64,000 bases of DNA from an uncultured Ferrovibrio sp. (lineage in GTDB: Bacteria; Pseudomonadota; Alphaproteobacteria; Ferrovibrionales; Ferrovibrionaceae): NCBI RefSeq assembly GCF_937960835.1, contig NZ_CALGPC010000003.1, positions 62,001 through 126,000 of the forward strand, read 5' to 3'. How positions within the stretch are numbered: the stretch's first letter is position 1; each line of letters opens with the position of its first letter. Below are positions 24,508 to 33,929 of the stretch, piece by piece. Made by a program: the position numbers and the translations under genes. The notes beneath the pieces were generated by a model that did not search any database, was not told the DNA's origin, and saw only the letters and a program-made list of their open reading frames with translations.

Positions 24508-25056
24508 ATGGATAGTTTCGAGCTGAACAAGATGATCGGCGCAGTGCTGTTCTGCCTGCTCATCATCATGGGTGTGAATCAGTTCGGCAACATCGTGGTC
24601 AAGCCAAAGCCGCTGGCTGAAGCCGCCTACAAGATTGAAGTCGCCGAGGAAGCCGCGCCGCAGGGCGGTGCTCCGGCCGGCAAGCAGGAAGATGCCGATC
24701 CGCCGGTGGCCGAGGTCCTGGCCAAGGCCGATGTCGAGGCCGGCAAGAAGGCGTTTTCGAAATGCGCCGCCTGCCATACTGCTGAACAGGGCGGTGCTGC
24801 CAAGGTTGGCCCGAACCTCTTCGGCGTTGTCGGCGCCAAGAAGGGCCATATGGACGGCTTCGCCTATTCGGACGCTCTGAAGAAGACCGAAGGCGACTGG
24901 ACGTATGAGAATCTCTACGCCTTCCTGAAGAACCCGAAGGCCTATGCCCCGGGCACCAAGATGGCCTATGCCGGCTCGAAGAGCGCCACCGAACGGGCGA
25001 ACCTGATCGCCTATCTGCGCTCGGTGTCGCCGAACGCGCCGCCGCTGCCGAACTAA
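24508..25056 (+). CDS. Membrane-anchored cytochrome c (CycM/c552 type)
   Basis: 182 residues. An uncleaved N-terminal anchor (about residues 9-28, IGAVLFCLLIIMGVNQFG), an acidic/Ala-Pro linker (about 40-72) and a class I cytochrome c domain with haem motif Cys86-Ala-Ala-Cys89-His90 and the Met ligand in GTKMAYAG. Such proteins carry electrons between the bc1 complex and terminal oxidase at the membrane. ATG 24508 has GGAG upstream; the frame is open further but unconserved. A hairpin beginning 17 bases after the stop may terminate it. Confidence 0.92.
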   Translation: MDSFELNKMIGAVLFCLLIIMGVNQFGNIVVKPKPLAEAAYKIEVAEEAAPQGGAPAGKQEDADPPVAEVLAKADVEAGKKAFSKCAACHTAEQGGAAKVGPNLFGVVGAKKGHMDGFAYSDALKKTEGDWTYENLYAFLKNPKAYAPGTKMAYAGSKSATERANLIAYLRSVSPNAPPLPN

Positions 25057-25073
25057 GACATGATGTTGGCGAC

Positions 25074-25111
25074 AAGGCCGGGGCTGTCGAAATGAGCGAC
25101 ATCCCGGCCTT
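25074..25111 (+). terminator. Hairpin spanning the hisN-like start codon, possible terminator of the cytochrome c gene
   Basis: AAGGCCGGG pairs with CCCGGCCTT, and an inner TGTCG pairs with CGACA across a small internal loop; the loop of the hairpin contains the annotated ATG at 25092, and TTT follows. Either a terminator or a structure that limits translation of the downstream gene. Confidence 0.55.
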
Positions 25112-25889
25112 TTCCATGTCTGCCGATGCGCTGGTGGCTTTTGCCAACCGGCTGGGCGATCTGGCCCGCGATGCCATCCGCCCGCATTTCCGTAAACGCA
25201 TCGAAATCGAAAGCAAGGCCGACGCCTCGCCGGTGACCATCGCCGACCGTGCGGCGGAAGCCGCGATGCGTCAGGCCATCGAGGCGGAATATCCCGATCA
25301 TGGGATCTATGGCGAGGAGTACGGCCATGCGCGGCCGGATGCGCCCTGGCAATGGATCCTCGATCCGATCGACGGCACCAAGAGCTTCGTCACGGGACTG
25401 CCGATCTTCGGCACGCTGATTGCGCTGACCTATGAAGGCCAGCCGGTGCTGGGCGTCATCGATCAACCGATCTTGAGCGACCGCTGGCTTGGCGCGCTGG
25501 GGCGCCCGACTACCTATAACGGACAGCCGGTGCGCGCGAATACCGGCACCGAGCTCAGCGGGGCCGCCGTGATGACCACCTATGTCGATCTGTTCACCGA
25601 CAGCGAAAGCGCGGCCTTCAATCGCTTGCGCAAGGCCTGCCGGCTGAATCGGATGTCGGGCGACTGCATCGCCTATGCGATGATCCCGGCTGGTTTTGCC
25701 GATATCGTGCTGGACGGCACGGTGCAGCCCTATGATTACGCTGCGCTGATTCCGGTGATCGAAGGCGCTGGCGGCCTGATTACCGACTGGGAAGGTCGGG
25801 CTCTGGACACCAAGAGCCCGGCGCGGGTGCTGGCTGCCGCCAATCCTGCGCTGCATGCGGCAGCGCGCGAGATACTCAGCGGAGCATAA
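25092..25889 (+). CDS. hisN: Inositol-monophosphatase-family phosphatase, likely histidinol-phosphatase (HisN)
   Basis: 265 residues. IMPase fold with the metal motifs IYGEEYG (first acidic site), WILDPIDGTKSF and a C-terminal LDGTVQPYDYAALIPVIEGAGG. The conservation of PIDGTKSFVTGLPIFGTLI is closest to the HisN-type histidinol-phosphatases, which provide the dephosphorylation step of histidine synthesis in many alphaproteobacteria. It is four bases from the following binding-protein gene, so it heads the yej operon. The first ATG lies in a hairpin loop; ATG at 25116 is an alternative start. Confidence 0.85.
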   Translation: MSDIPAFSMSADALVAFANRLGDLARDAIRPHFRKRIEIESKADASPVTIADRAAEAAMRQAIEAEYPDHGIYGEEYGHARPDAPWQWILDPIDGTKSFVTGLPIFGTLIALTYEGQPVLGVIDQPILSDRWLGALGRPTTYNGQPVRANTGTELSGAAVMTTYVDLFTDSESAAFNRLRKACRLNRMSGDCIAYAMIPAGFADIVLDGTVQPYDYAALIPVIEGAGGLITDWEGRALDTKSPARVLAAANPALHAAAREILSGA

Positions 25890-25892
25890 GCC

Positions 25893-27704
25893 ATGCGGAA
25901 GACGCTTGTTGCGGTTGCCATCGCTCTGAGTTTAACCGCTCCGGCGGTGGCGCAGACGGTGAGCCACGCGCTGTCGCTGGGTGATGCGCCGAAGTACCCG
26001 GCCGACTTCAAGCAGCTGGATTATGTGAACGTGAACGCTCCGAAGGGCGGTGAGCTGCGTCTTTCCACGCCGGCCGGTTTCGACAGCCTCAATCCGTTCA
26101 TCCCCAAAGGCGACGACGCGCCGGGGCTCGGACTGATCTATGAGACCCTGATGACCTCCCCGCCCGACGACGATCTCAGCGAATACGGGCTGATCGCGGA
26201 AACGGTCGAGGTGCCCGAGGACCTGAGCTGGGTAATCTTCAACCTGCGCGCCGAGGCGAAATGGCCCGACGGCAAGCCGATCCTGGCGGAAGACGTGGTC
26301 TGGAGCTTCGAACAGATCAAGGAACATGGCGATCCCACCCGCCAGCTTTATTACGCCAATGTGCAGAAGGCCGAGGCGCTGGGGCCGCGCAAGGTGAAGT
26401 TCAGCTTCTCCGGCCCGAAGAACCGAGAATTGCCGCAGATCATCGGACAGTTGCCGGTGATCCAGAAATCGCTGTGGGAGAAGCGCGGCTTCGACAAGCC
26501 GACCTTGGAGAAATGGGAAGGCTCTGGCCCCTACCGGATCAAGGAATTCGAAGCGAACCGCTTCATCGTCTATGAGCGGCGCGAGGATTGGTGGGCCAAG
26601 GATCTGCCGATCAACAAGGGCCGCTACAATTTCGGCACCATCCGCTACGACGTCTATCGCGACCAAACGGTAGCGCGCGAAGCCTTCAAATCAGGGCAAT
26701 ACGATTTCCGCGGCGAGAATAGCGGCCGCGAATGGGCCACCTTCTACGACTTCCCCGCCGTCCATCAGGGCCTGGTGAAGAAGGAGATGGTCAAGCACGA
26801 GCGGCCAGGTGGCATCAGCGGCTTCATCTTCAACACCCGGCGCGAGAAGTTTCAGGACATCCGCGTGCGCCGCGCCCTGATCCTGGCCTGGGATTTCGAA
26901 TGGGTAAACAAGAACCTCGCTCATGATGCCTATTACCGGCCGAGCAGCTATTTCGACAATTCGGAATTCGCCGCCACAGGCGAGCCTTCGCCGGAGGAAC
27001 TGAAGCTGCTGGAGCCGCTGCGCGGGCAGATCCCGGACGAAGTCTTCGGGCCGGCCTACAAGGCGCCCGTCTCCGACGGCTCAGGCAGCGACCGGCGCAA
27101 CCTGCGCGAGGCGGCGCGGTTGCTGAAGGAAGCCGGCTGGGACGTGAAGAACGGCCGGCTGGTCAACGCCAAGGGCGAAGCCTTCACCATCGACATGCTG
27201 TTGCGCGATCCCAGCTATGAACGCATGGGCGCCCCATGGGCGCAGAACCTGCAGCGGCTCGGCATTCAGCTCAACATGCGCAGCGTGGACAGCGCCCAGT
27301 ATGTCAACCGCGTGCGCAGCTTCGATTACGACGTGATCTATGCCGGCTGGGGGCAGTCGAATTCGCCGGGCAACGAGCAGCGCTTTTTCTTTTCCAGCCG
27401 CGCCGCCGACAATCCGGCCAGTCAGAACTACGCCGGCATCAAGAGCCCGGCCATCGACAAGCTGATCGAGGCGGTGATCCACGCGCCGAACCGTAAGGAG
27501 CTGGTGGTCGCCACCCGCGCGCTCGACCGCGTGCTGACCTGGGGCCAGTATATCGTGCCGACCTTCGGCCTGAATGCTGACCGCATTGCCTATTGGGATA
27601 AATTCGGCAAGCCCGAAAAGACACCGAAGAATGGCGTCGATTTCATGTCCTGGTGGGTCGATCAAGACAAGGCGGCCCGCATCAATGCCGCCCGCGGGAG
27701 ATAG
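25893..27704 (+). CDS. yejA: ABC transporter extracellular substrate-binding protein (YejA-like), first copy
   Basis: 603 residues, SBP_bac_5 family. A Sec signal (residues 1-21, ending APAVAQ) is followed by the typical opening HALSLGDAPKYPADFKQLDYVN and PKGGELRLST. Conserved features include EDVVWSFEQIKE and YERREDWWAKDLPI. YejA-type proteins deliver oligopeptides (microcin C in E. coli) to YejBEF. It is the first of two paralogues in this operon, the other at 28313; the two share long stretches such as YVNPNAPKGGEL and LERIGI-type segments. Confidence 0.9.
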   Translation: MRKTLVAVAIALSLTAPAVAQTVSHALSLGDAPKYPADFKQLDYVNVNAPKGGELRLSTPAGFDSLNPFIPKGDDAPGLGLIYETLMTSPPDDDLSEYGLIAETVEVPEDLSWVIFNLRAEAKWPDGKPILAEDVVWSFEQIKEHGDPTRQLYYANVQKAEALGPRKVKFSFSGPKNRELPQIIGQLPVIQKSLWEKRGFDKPTLEKWEGSGPYRIKEFEANRFIVYERREDWWAKDLPINKGRYNFGTIRYDVYRDQTVAREAFKSGQYDFRGENSGREWATFYDFPAVHQGLVKKEMVKHERPGGISGFIFNTRREKFQDIRVRRALILAWDFEWVNKNLAHDAYYRPSSYFDNSEFAATGEPSPEELKLLEPLRGQIPDEVFGPAYKAPVSDGSGSDRRNLREAARLLKEAGWDVKNGRLVNAKGEAFTIDMLLRDPSYERMGAPWAQNLQRLGIQLNMRSVDSAQYVNRVRSFDYDVIYAGWGQSNSPGNEQRFFFSSRAADNPASQNYAGIKSPAIDKLIEAVIHAPNRKELVVATRALDRVLTWGQYIVPTFGLNADRIAYWDKFGKPEKTPKNGVDFMSWWVDQDKAARINAARGR

Positions 27705-27710
27705 GTAAGC

Positions 27711-28316
27711 ATGTCGTGGCCTGAACCTATAGAGCTTCGCGATTCCGCCGTGGCGCTGGTGCCGCTGTCGCATACGCATCACGACGATCTGGTCGAGGCG
27801 GTGAAGGACGGCGAACTGTGGAACCTCTGGTATACCTTCATCCCGACCCCGGAGAAGATGAAGGCCGAGATCGACCGCCGGCTCGATCTGCAGAAGAAGG
27901 GCTCGATGCTGCCCTTCACGGTGATTGACCTCGCCAGCAACAAGCCGGTCGGCATGACCACCTACATGAACATCGATGCGGCCAACAAGCGCGTCGAGAT
28001 CGGCTCCACCTGGTACCGCAAAAGCGTGCAGCGCACCTCGCTCAATACCCGGGCCAAGATGCTGCTGCTGAGCCATGCTTTCGAGACGCTGGGCTGCATC
28101 GCCGTCGAGTTCCGCACCCACTTCTTCAACCATCAGAGCCGCAAGGCCATCGAGCGGCTGGGCGCCAAGATGGATGGCATCTTGCGCAATCACCAGGTTG
28201 CCCCGAATGGCAGCCTGCGCGATACCGTGGTCTACAGCATCCTGCCCAGCGAATGGCCTGCCGTGAAAGCCAATCTGCAGCACAAGCTGAAACTGGCGGA
28301 GGGTCAGGCGACGTGA
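27711..28316 (+). CDS. GNAT family N-acetyltransferase (RimJ/RimL type)
   Basis: 201 residues. Acetyl-CoA-dependent transferase with the RimL-like pattern: LWNLWYTFIPTPEKMKAEI, a central beta strand (VGMTTYMNIDAANKRVEIGSTW) and the FNHQSRKAIERLGAKMDG segment of the CoA site. Family members acetylate ribosomal proteins or small amines and peptide antibiotics. It is inserted between two binding-protein genes and its TGA overlaps the GTG start of the second, so it is translated as part of the transport operon. A role in acetylating the imported compound is a possibility only. Confidence 0.8.
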   Translation: MSWPEPIELRDSAVALVPLSHTHHDDLVEAVKDGELWNLWYTFIPTPEKMKAEIDRRLDLQKKGSMLPFTVIDLASNKPVGMTTYMNIDAANKRVEIGSTWYRKSVQRTSLNTRAKMLLLSHAFETLGCIAVEFRTHFFNHQSRKAIERLGAKMDGILRNHQVAPNGSLRDTVVYSILPSEWPAVKANLQHKLKLAEGQAT

Positions 28317-30136
28317 CGCTCGCGCGTATCTTCGCCCTCGTCCTGATGCTGGCTTCGGCTGCGACAGGCGCGATGGCGCAGGCACGCCATGGTCTTTCTG
28401 CGTTTGGCGATCTGAAATACCCGCCCGACTTCAGGCATTTCGATTACGTCAATCCCAATGCACCGAAGGGCGGTGAGCTGCGGGCCTGGCAGCTCAACGT
28501 CTTCGACAATCTCAATCCCCTGATTCTCAAGGGGGTAATGGCGCGGGATCTGACGCTGGCTTATCAAAGCCTGATGGTGCGCGCGATGGACGAGCCCGAT
28601 GCCGTCTATGCTGCTCTGGCCGAAAGCGCGGAGCTGTCGCCCGACCGCCGCTGGGCCGCCTTCAACCTCAATCCCAAGGCCCGCTGGCATGACGGCACGC
28701 CGGTCACTGCCGAGGATGTGGTCTTCACTTTCGAGGCCGTGAAGAAGGACGGCCATCCGCTGTATCAGCTGGTGCTGCGCGATCTCGACAGCATCACGGC
28801 GGAAACGCCGCTGCGTGTCGTTTTCCGGTTCAAGGAGAGCGAGACCCTTCGCGACCTGCCGCTTACCGTGGCGCAGATCCCGATCATGTCGAAGGCCTGG
28901 TTCACCGGCCGCGATTTTGCCAATCCGACCATCGAGCCGCCGCTTGCCTCGGGCCCCTATAAGATCGCCCACGTCAATCCGGGACGCACGCTGATCTTCG
29001 AACGCGTGAAGGATTGGTGGGCCAAGGACCTGCCCGTCTATCGGGGCCGCTATAACTTCGATTTCATCCGCGAAGATTACTATCACGACCGCGACATCGC
29101 GCTGCAGGCCTTCTTCTCCGGCGAATACGATTTCCGCGAAGAGATCATCGCCCGCGCCTGGGCGACGGCCTATCACGGCAAGCCGGCCTTCGATGCCGGG
29201 CGGATCAAGCGCGAGGTGCTGAAGGATGAAACGCCGTCAGGCGTGCAGGCTTTTTTCCTGAACAGCCGCAAGCCGCATCTGAGCGACCGCCGCGTCCGGC
29301 AGGCGCTCAACCTCGCCTTCGACTATGAGTGGATGAACAAGACGCTGTTCTACAGCCTGTATAAACGCACCCGCTCCATGTTCGAAAACTCCGATCTGGC
29401 TGCTACCGGCTTGCCCAGCGAGGCGGAGCTGAAACTGCTGGAGCCCTTCCGCGGCCGCATCCCTGACGAAGTCTTCACCACCGAATTCCAGCCGCCGGTG
29501 AGCGATGGCAGCGGCAACAACCGCGCCAACCTGAAGAAGGCGCAGGAATTGCTGCTGCAGGCGGGATGGCGGATCAAGGATGGCCTTCTGGTCGATAGCC
29601 AGGGCAAACCGTTTGAGCTGGAATTCCTGCTGTTCGAGCCGAGCTTCCAGCGCATCATCAATCCCTTTGCCCGCAGCCTGGAGCGGATCGGTATCACTGT
29701 CGCCATCCGCCTGGTCGATGTCTCCGCCTTCGAGAACCGGCTGCGCAGCTTCGATTTCGACGTGATCGGGCGGCGCTTTTCCCAGCCGCTGACGCCTGGG
29801 GTTGAGCAGCGGAATTTCTGGACCTCGCAAAGCGCCGCGAGTATCGGCAGCTTCAATTATTCCGGCATCCGCGATCCCGTGGTGGATGAACTGGTCGAAC
29901 ATATCGTCACCGCCAAGAGCCGCGACGAGCTGCGTACCGCCACCCGAGCACTGGACCGCGTGCTGATGTGGGGCTGGTACGTCATCCCCAACTGGTATAG
30001 CGGCACAGTAAAGCTTGGCTATTGGGACCGTTTTGCACGCCCTGCCGTCAAGCCGGCCTACGATACCGGCCTGATGGACACCTGGTGGATCGACAGCGCC
30101 AAGGACAAGGCGTTGAATCTGGCGCGGCAAAGGTGA
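28313..30136 (+). CDS. ABC transporter extracellular substrate-binding protein (YejA-like), second copy
   Basis: 607 residues. GTG start at 28313 overlaps the acetyltransferase stop (GTGA) and has GGAGG 9 bases upstream. Signal peptide about residues 1-22 (ending GAMAQ), then GLSAFGDLKYPPDFRHFDYVN, clearly paralogous to the 25893 protein. Other shared blocks: RNLDRV-like AEDVVFTFEAVKK, FERVKDWWAKDLPVY and LMWGWYVIP. Two SBPs feeding one permease pair suggests two related substrates. Confidence 0.88.
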   Translation: MTLARIFALVLMLASAATGAMAQARHGLSAFGDLKYPPDFRHFDYVNPNAPKGGELRAWQLNVFDNLNPLILKGVMARDLTLAYQSLMVRAMDEPDAVYAALAESAELSPDRRWAAFNLNPKARWHDGTPVTAEDVVFTFEAVKKDGHPLYQLVLRDLDSITAETPLRVVFRFKESETLRDLPLTVAQIPIMSKAWFTGRDFANPTIEPPLASGPYKIAHVNPGRTLIFERVKDWWAKDLPVYRGRYNFDFIREDYYHDRDIALQAFFSGEYDFREEIIARAWATAYHGKPAFDAGRIKREVLKDETPSGVQAFFLNSRKPHLSDRRVRQALNLAFDYEWMNKTLFYSLYKRTRSMFENSDLAATGLPSEAELKLLEPFRGRIPDEVFTTEFQPPVSDGSGNNRANLKKAQELLLQAGWRIKDGLLVDSQGKPFELEFLLFEPSFQRIINPFARSLERIGITVAIRLVDVSAFENRLRSFDFDVIGRRFSQPLTPGVEQRNFWTSQSAASIGSFNYSGIRDPVVDELVEHIVTAKSRDELRTATRALDRVLMWGWYVIPNWYSGTVKLGYWDRFARPAVKPAYDTGLMDTWWIDSAKDKALNLARQR

Positions 30137-30148
30137 GACACTGACGCC

Positions 30149-31258
30149 ATGCTTGCTTACATCCTGCGCCGCCTGCTGCTGATCGTGCCGACCCTGCTCG
30201 GCATCCTGGTAATCAACTTCGTGATCATCCAGTTCGCACCTGGCGGCCCGGTCGAACAGGTGATTGCGCAGGTCACCGGCACCGCCGCCGATGTCACCGC
30301 CCGCGTCTCAGCCGCCAGCGGCGGCGAGGCAGGCCCTGGCGCTGGCACTTTCGTCCAGGCCGGCGATACGGCCGGCAAATACCGCGGCGCCCAGGGTCTG
30401 GATCCGGAATTCATCAAGAAGATCGAAAAGCAGTTCGGCTTCGACAAGCCGCCGCATGAACGCTTCTTGCTCATGCTGGGCGACTACCTGAGCTTCGATT
30501 TCGGCGAGAGCTATTTCAAGGCGCGGCCGGTGGTCGACCTGATTATCGAGAAGCTGCCGGTATCCATTTCTCTGGGCGTCTGGACGACGCTGCTGGTCTA
30601 TCTGATCTCGATCCCGCTCGGCATCGCCAAGGCGATGCGGGACGGCAGCCGGTTCGATATCTGGACCTCGGCAGCCATCGTCATCGGCTATGCCATCCCA
30701 AGCTTCCTGTTCGCGGTCCTGCTCGTGGTGCTATTTGCCGGCGGCAGCTTCGTGCAATGGTTCCCCTTGCGCGGCCTGACCTCCGACAACTGGAACGAGC
30801 TCAGCCTGATCGGCAAGGTGGCGGATTATTTCTGGCATATCACCCTGCCCGTCCTGGCGATGGTGATCGGCGGTTTCGCCTCGCTCACCATGCTGACCAA
30901 AAATTCCTTCCTGGAAGAGATCAACAAGCTCTATGTGCTGACGGCACGCGCCAAGGGCCTGTCGGAAAACCGGGTCCTCTATGGCCATGTCTTCCGCAAT
31001 GCCATGCTGCTGGTGATCGCTGGATTTCCGTCCGCCTTCATCAGCGTTCTGTTCACCTCCTCGCTGCTGATCGAGGTGATCTTCTCGCTGGACGGGCTTG
31101 GCCTGCTCGGCTTTGAGGCGGCGTTAAAACGCGACTATCCGATCATGTTTGGCTCGCTTTACATCTTCACCCTGCTTGGCCTGATCGTTAATCTGATCTC
31201 TGACCTGATGTACGTCGCTGTCGACCCCCGCATCGACTTCGAGAGCCGGGAGGCGTGA
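30149..31258 (+). CDS. yejB: Peptide ABC transporter permease YejB
   Basis: 369 residues, six predicted helices. Begins MLAYILRRLLLIVPTLLGIL, the usual YejB/DppB start, and carries the binding-protein-dependent transport EAA-like loop RAKGLSENRVLYGHVFRNAM. An extra low-complexity loop (about residues 45-80, GTAADVTARVSAASGGEAGPG) in the first periplasmic region is longer than in enteric YejB. Pairs with YejE as a heterodimeric channel. It begins 12 bases after the second binding-protein gene. Confidence 0.92.
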   Translation: MLAYILRRLLLIVPTLLGILVINFVIIQFAPGGPVEQVIAQVTGTAADVTARVSAASGGEAGPGAGTFVQAGDTAGKYRGAQGLDPEFIKKIEKQFGFDKPPHERFLLMLGDYLSFDFGESYFKARPVVDLIIEKLPVSISLGVWTTLLVYLISIPLGIAKAMRDGSRFDIWTSAAIVIGYAIPSFLFAVLLVVLFAGGSFVQWFPLRGLTSDNWNELSLIGKVADYFWHITLPVLAMVIGGFASLTMLTKNSFLEEINKLYVLTARAKGLSENRVLYGHVFRNAMLLVIAGFPSAFISVLFTSSLLIEVIFSLDGLGLLGFEAALKRDYPIMFGSLYIFTLLGLIVNLISDLMYVAVDPRIDFESREA

Positions 31259-31262
31259 TCGG

Positions 31263-32291
31263 ATGCAGATGAGTCCGATCAATACCCGGCGCTGGCGCAA
31301 TTTCGTCGCCAACAGACGCGGCTTCTGGTCGCTGTGGATATTCCTCATCCTTTTCGGCCTCAGCCTGTTCGCCGAATTCCTGGCCAATGATGCGCCGCTT
31401 GTCGTGCGCTATGACGGCAAGTTCTATTTCCCGGTCTTCAAGGCTTATCCAGAGACCACATTCGGTGGCGATTTCGAGACCGAGGCCAAATACCGCGATC
31501 CCTTCGTCCAGGAACTGATCCAGGAGAAGGACGGCTGGATGATCTGGCCGCCGATCCGCTACAGCTACCGCACCATCAATTACGACCTCGGCCGCCCCGC
31601 CCCGGCGCCGCCATCGCGCGAGAACCTGCTCGGGACCGACGACCAGGGACGCGACGTGCTGGCGCGCCTGATCTATGGCTTCCGCATCTCGGTGCTGTTC
31701 GGCCTGGTACTCACCATCCTCAGTTCGATCATCGGCGTTGCCGCCGGTGCAGTGCAGGGCTATTTCGGTGGCAAGACTGACCTGATCTTCCAGCGTTTCA
31801 TCGAAATCTGGTCAGGCCTGCCGACGCTCTATCTGCTGATCATCCTGGCTTCCATCGTGCAGCCGAATTTCTGGTGGCTGCTTGGGATTATGCTGCTGTT
31901 TTCCTGGATGGCGCTGGTCGGCGTGGTCCGTGCTGAATTTCTGCGCGCCCGAAATTTCGGCTATGTGCGCGCCGCCCGCGCGCTCGGCGTATCGAATATC
32001 GCTATCATGTGGCGCCACCTGCTGCCCAATGCGATGGTTGCAACATTGACTTTCATGCCGTTTATCCTCAATGGCTCGATCACCACGCTGACGGCGCTGG
32101 ACTTCCTCGGCTTCGGCCTGCCGCCCGGATCGCCGTCACTGGGCGAATTGCTGGCCCAGGGCAAGAACAACATCCAGGCGCCCTGGCTCGGCATCACCGC
32201 GTTCGCGGTGCTGGCGATCATGCTGAGCCTGCTGATCTTCATCGGTGAAGCCGTGCGCGACGCCTTCGATCCGCGCAAGATTTTCCGGTGA
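31263..32291 (+). CDS. yejE: Peptide ABC transporter permease YejE
   Basis: 342 residues. Starts NTRRWRNFVANRRGFWSLWIF (the N-terminal amphipathic and first helix), contains the LLGTDDQGRDVLARLIYGFR loop typical of DppC-type permeases and the cytoplasmic coupling loop RAARALGVSNIAIMWRHLLPN. First ATG at 31263; the second ATG two codons later is equally good. Four bases after yejB; its stop is 4 bases before yejF. Confidence 0.93.
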   Translation: MQMSPINTRRWRNFVANRRGFWSLWIFLILFGLSLFAEFLANDAPLVVRYDGKFYFPVFKAYPETTFGGDFETEAKYRDPFVQELIQEKDGWMIWPPIRYSYRTINYDLGRPAPAPPSRENLLGTDDQGRDVLARLIYGFRISVLFGLVLTILSSIIGVAAGAVQGYFGGKTDLIFQRFIEIWSGLPTLYLLIILASIVQPNFWWLLGIMLLFSWMALVGVVRAEFLRARNFGYVRAARALGVSNIAIMWRHLLPNAMVATLTFMPFILNGSITTLTALDFLGFGLPPGSPSLGELLAQGKNNIQAPWLGITAFAVLAIMLSLLIFIGEAVRDAFDPRKIFR

Positions 32292-32295
32292 TGTC

Positions 32296-33924
32296 ATGAG
32301 CGAGGCTTTGCTGCAGGTTCGCGATCTGAGCGTCCGCTTCGGCGAAGGCCCGACAGCGGTGGATGCCGTCAGGCATGTTTCTTTTGACATCGCCCGCGGC
32401 GAGACGCTGGCGCTGGTGGGCGAAAGCGGGTCGGGCAAGTCAGTGACCGCCCTGTCGGTCATGCAGCTTCTGCCCTATCCGCTTGCCACTCATCCGTCGG
32501 GTTCGATCCAGTTCCGTGGCGAGGAACTGGTCGGCGCTCCCGAGAAGGTTCTGCGGCGCATCCGCGGCAACCGTGTGGCAATGATCTTTCAGGAGCCGAT
32601 GACCTCGCTGAACCCGCTGCACACTATCGAGCGGCAGGTCAACGAGGTCCTGTTCCTGCATAAGGGCCTGCGCCGCGAAGCCGTGCGTGCCCGTACCCTG
32701 GAACTGCTCAAACTGGTCGGCCTGCAGGAGGCCGAAAAGCGGCTGAATGCCTATCCGCATCAGCTTTCCGGCGGCCAGCGGCAGCGCGTGATGATCGCCA
32801 TGGCGCTGGCCAACGAGCCGGACATCCTCATTGCAGACGAACCGACCACGGCGCTCGACGTCACCATTCAGGCGCAGATCCTTAAGCTGCTGAAGGATTT
32901 GCAGGCCCGGCTGGGTATGGCTTTGCTGCTGATCACCCATGATCTCAGCATCGTGCGCAAGGTGGCCGACAAGGTCTGCGTGATGACCAAGGGCGAGATC
33001 GTCGAGGCCGGCCCGGTCAACGAGGTCTTCTCCGCGCCACGGCATGCCTATACGCAGAAGCTGCTGGCGGCCGAGCCAAAGGGCCGGCCGCATCCGGCAT
33101 TGGCCGATGCGCCGATGGTGATGGAAGCCCAGGGCATCAAAGTCTGGTTTCCGATCACCGCCGGCCTGCTCAAGCGCACCGTCGGCCATGTGAAGGCCGT
33201 GGATGGCATCGATCTCAGCATCCGTGCCGGCGAAACCCTGGGCGTCGTGGGCGAAAGCGGCTCGGGCAAGTCGACCTTGGGCTATGCGCTGCTGCGGCTG
33301 CAGAAATGCGAGGGCAGCATCCGCTTCAAGGGCCAGGAACTTCAAGGCAAGAGCTGGGGCGAGATGCGCCCGCTGCGTCCGCAGATGCAGATCGTCTTCC
33401 AGGATCCCTTCGATTCCCTGAGCCCCCGCATGTCGGTTTTCCATATCGTCGAAGAAGGTCTGCGGGTGCATGGCCTGGGCGGCAGCGAAGCAGAACGTCG
33501 CAAGCTGGTGGCCGATACATTGCACGAAGTCGGCCTCGACCCCGCCACCATGGATCGTTATCCGCATGAATTCTCCGGTGGCCAGCGCCAGCGCATCGCG
33601 ATCGCACGCGCCATGGTGCTGAAACCCCGCTTCGTGGTTCTGGATGAGCCGACCTCGGCCCTGGACATGAGTGTGCAGGCGCAGATCGTCGATCTGCTGC
33701 GCGATCTGCAGGCCAGGCACAAGCTGGCCTATCTCTTCATCAGCCACGATCTGCGAGTGGTGCGCGCACTCGCCGACCGTGTGCTGGTGATGAAGGACGG
33801 AAAGGTGGTGGAGCACGGCTCTGCCGAACAGATCTTCGCTGCGCCGCGCACAGATTACACTCGCGCGCTGATTGCGGCCGCGCTCAATCTGGACGTCGCG
33901 CCAGCCGGCGTCGTACGCAGTTAG
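32296..33924 (+). CDS. yejF: Peptide ABC transporter ATP-binding protein YejF, fused two-domain form
   Basis: 542 residues with two complete ABC cassettes. The first has Walker A GESGSGKS (about residues 43-50), signature LSGGQRQR and Walker B ILIADEPTTALD; the second, after a linker near residue 275, has Walker A GESGSGKS, signature FSGGQRQR and Walker B VVLDEPTSALD. This fused arrangement (DppD-DppF in one chain) is the YejF form. Powers uptake through YejBE. It starts 4 bases after the yejE stop and ends 5 bases before the reductase gene. Confidence 0.94.
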   Translation: MSEALLQVRDLSVRFGEGPTAVDAVRHVSFDIARGETLALVGESGSGKSVTALSVMQLLPYPLATHPSGSIQFRGEELVGAPEKVLRRIRGNRVAMIFQEPMTSLNPLHTIERQVNEVLFLHKGLRREAVRARTLELLKLVGLQEAEKRLNAYPHQLSGGQRQRVMIAMALANEPDILIADEPTTALDVTIQAQILKLLKDLQARLGMALLLITHDLSIVRKVADKVCVMTKGEIVEAGPVNEVFSAPRHAYTQKLLAAEPKGRPHPALADAPMVMEAQGIKVWFPITAGLLKRTVGHVKAVDGIDLSIRAGETLGVVGESGSGKSTLGYALLRLQKCEGSIRFKGQELQGKSWGEMRPLRPQMQIVFQDPFDSLSPRMSVFHIVEEGLRVHGLGGSEAERRKLVADTLHEVGLDPATMDRYPHEFSGGQRQRIAIARAMVLKPRFVVLDEPTSALDMSVQAQIVDLLRDLQARHKLAYLFISHDLRVVRALADRVLVMKDGKVVEHGSAEQIFAAPRTDYTRALIAAALNLDVAPAGVVRS

Positions 33925-33929
33925 ACATC

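Noticed and set aside
27081..28385. 434-codon minus-strand frame over the first binding protein and the acetyltransferase
   Set aside because: It crosses two supported plus-strand genes and has no recognisable domain.
32440..33816. 458-codon minus-strand frame opposite yejF
   Set aside because: Antisense shadow of the two ATPase cassettes.
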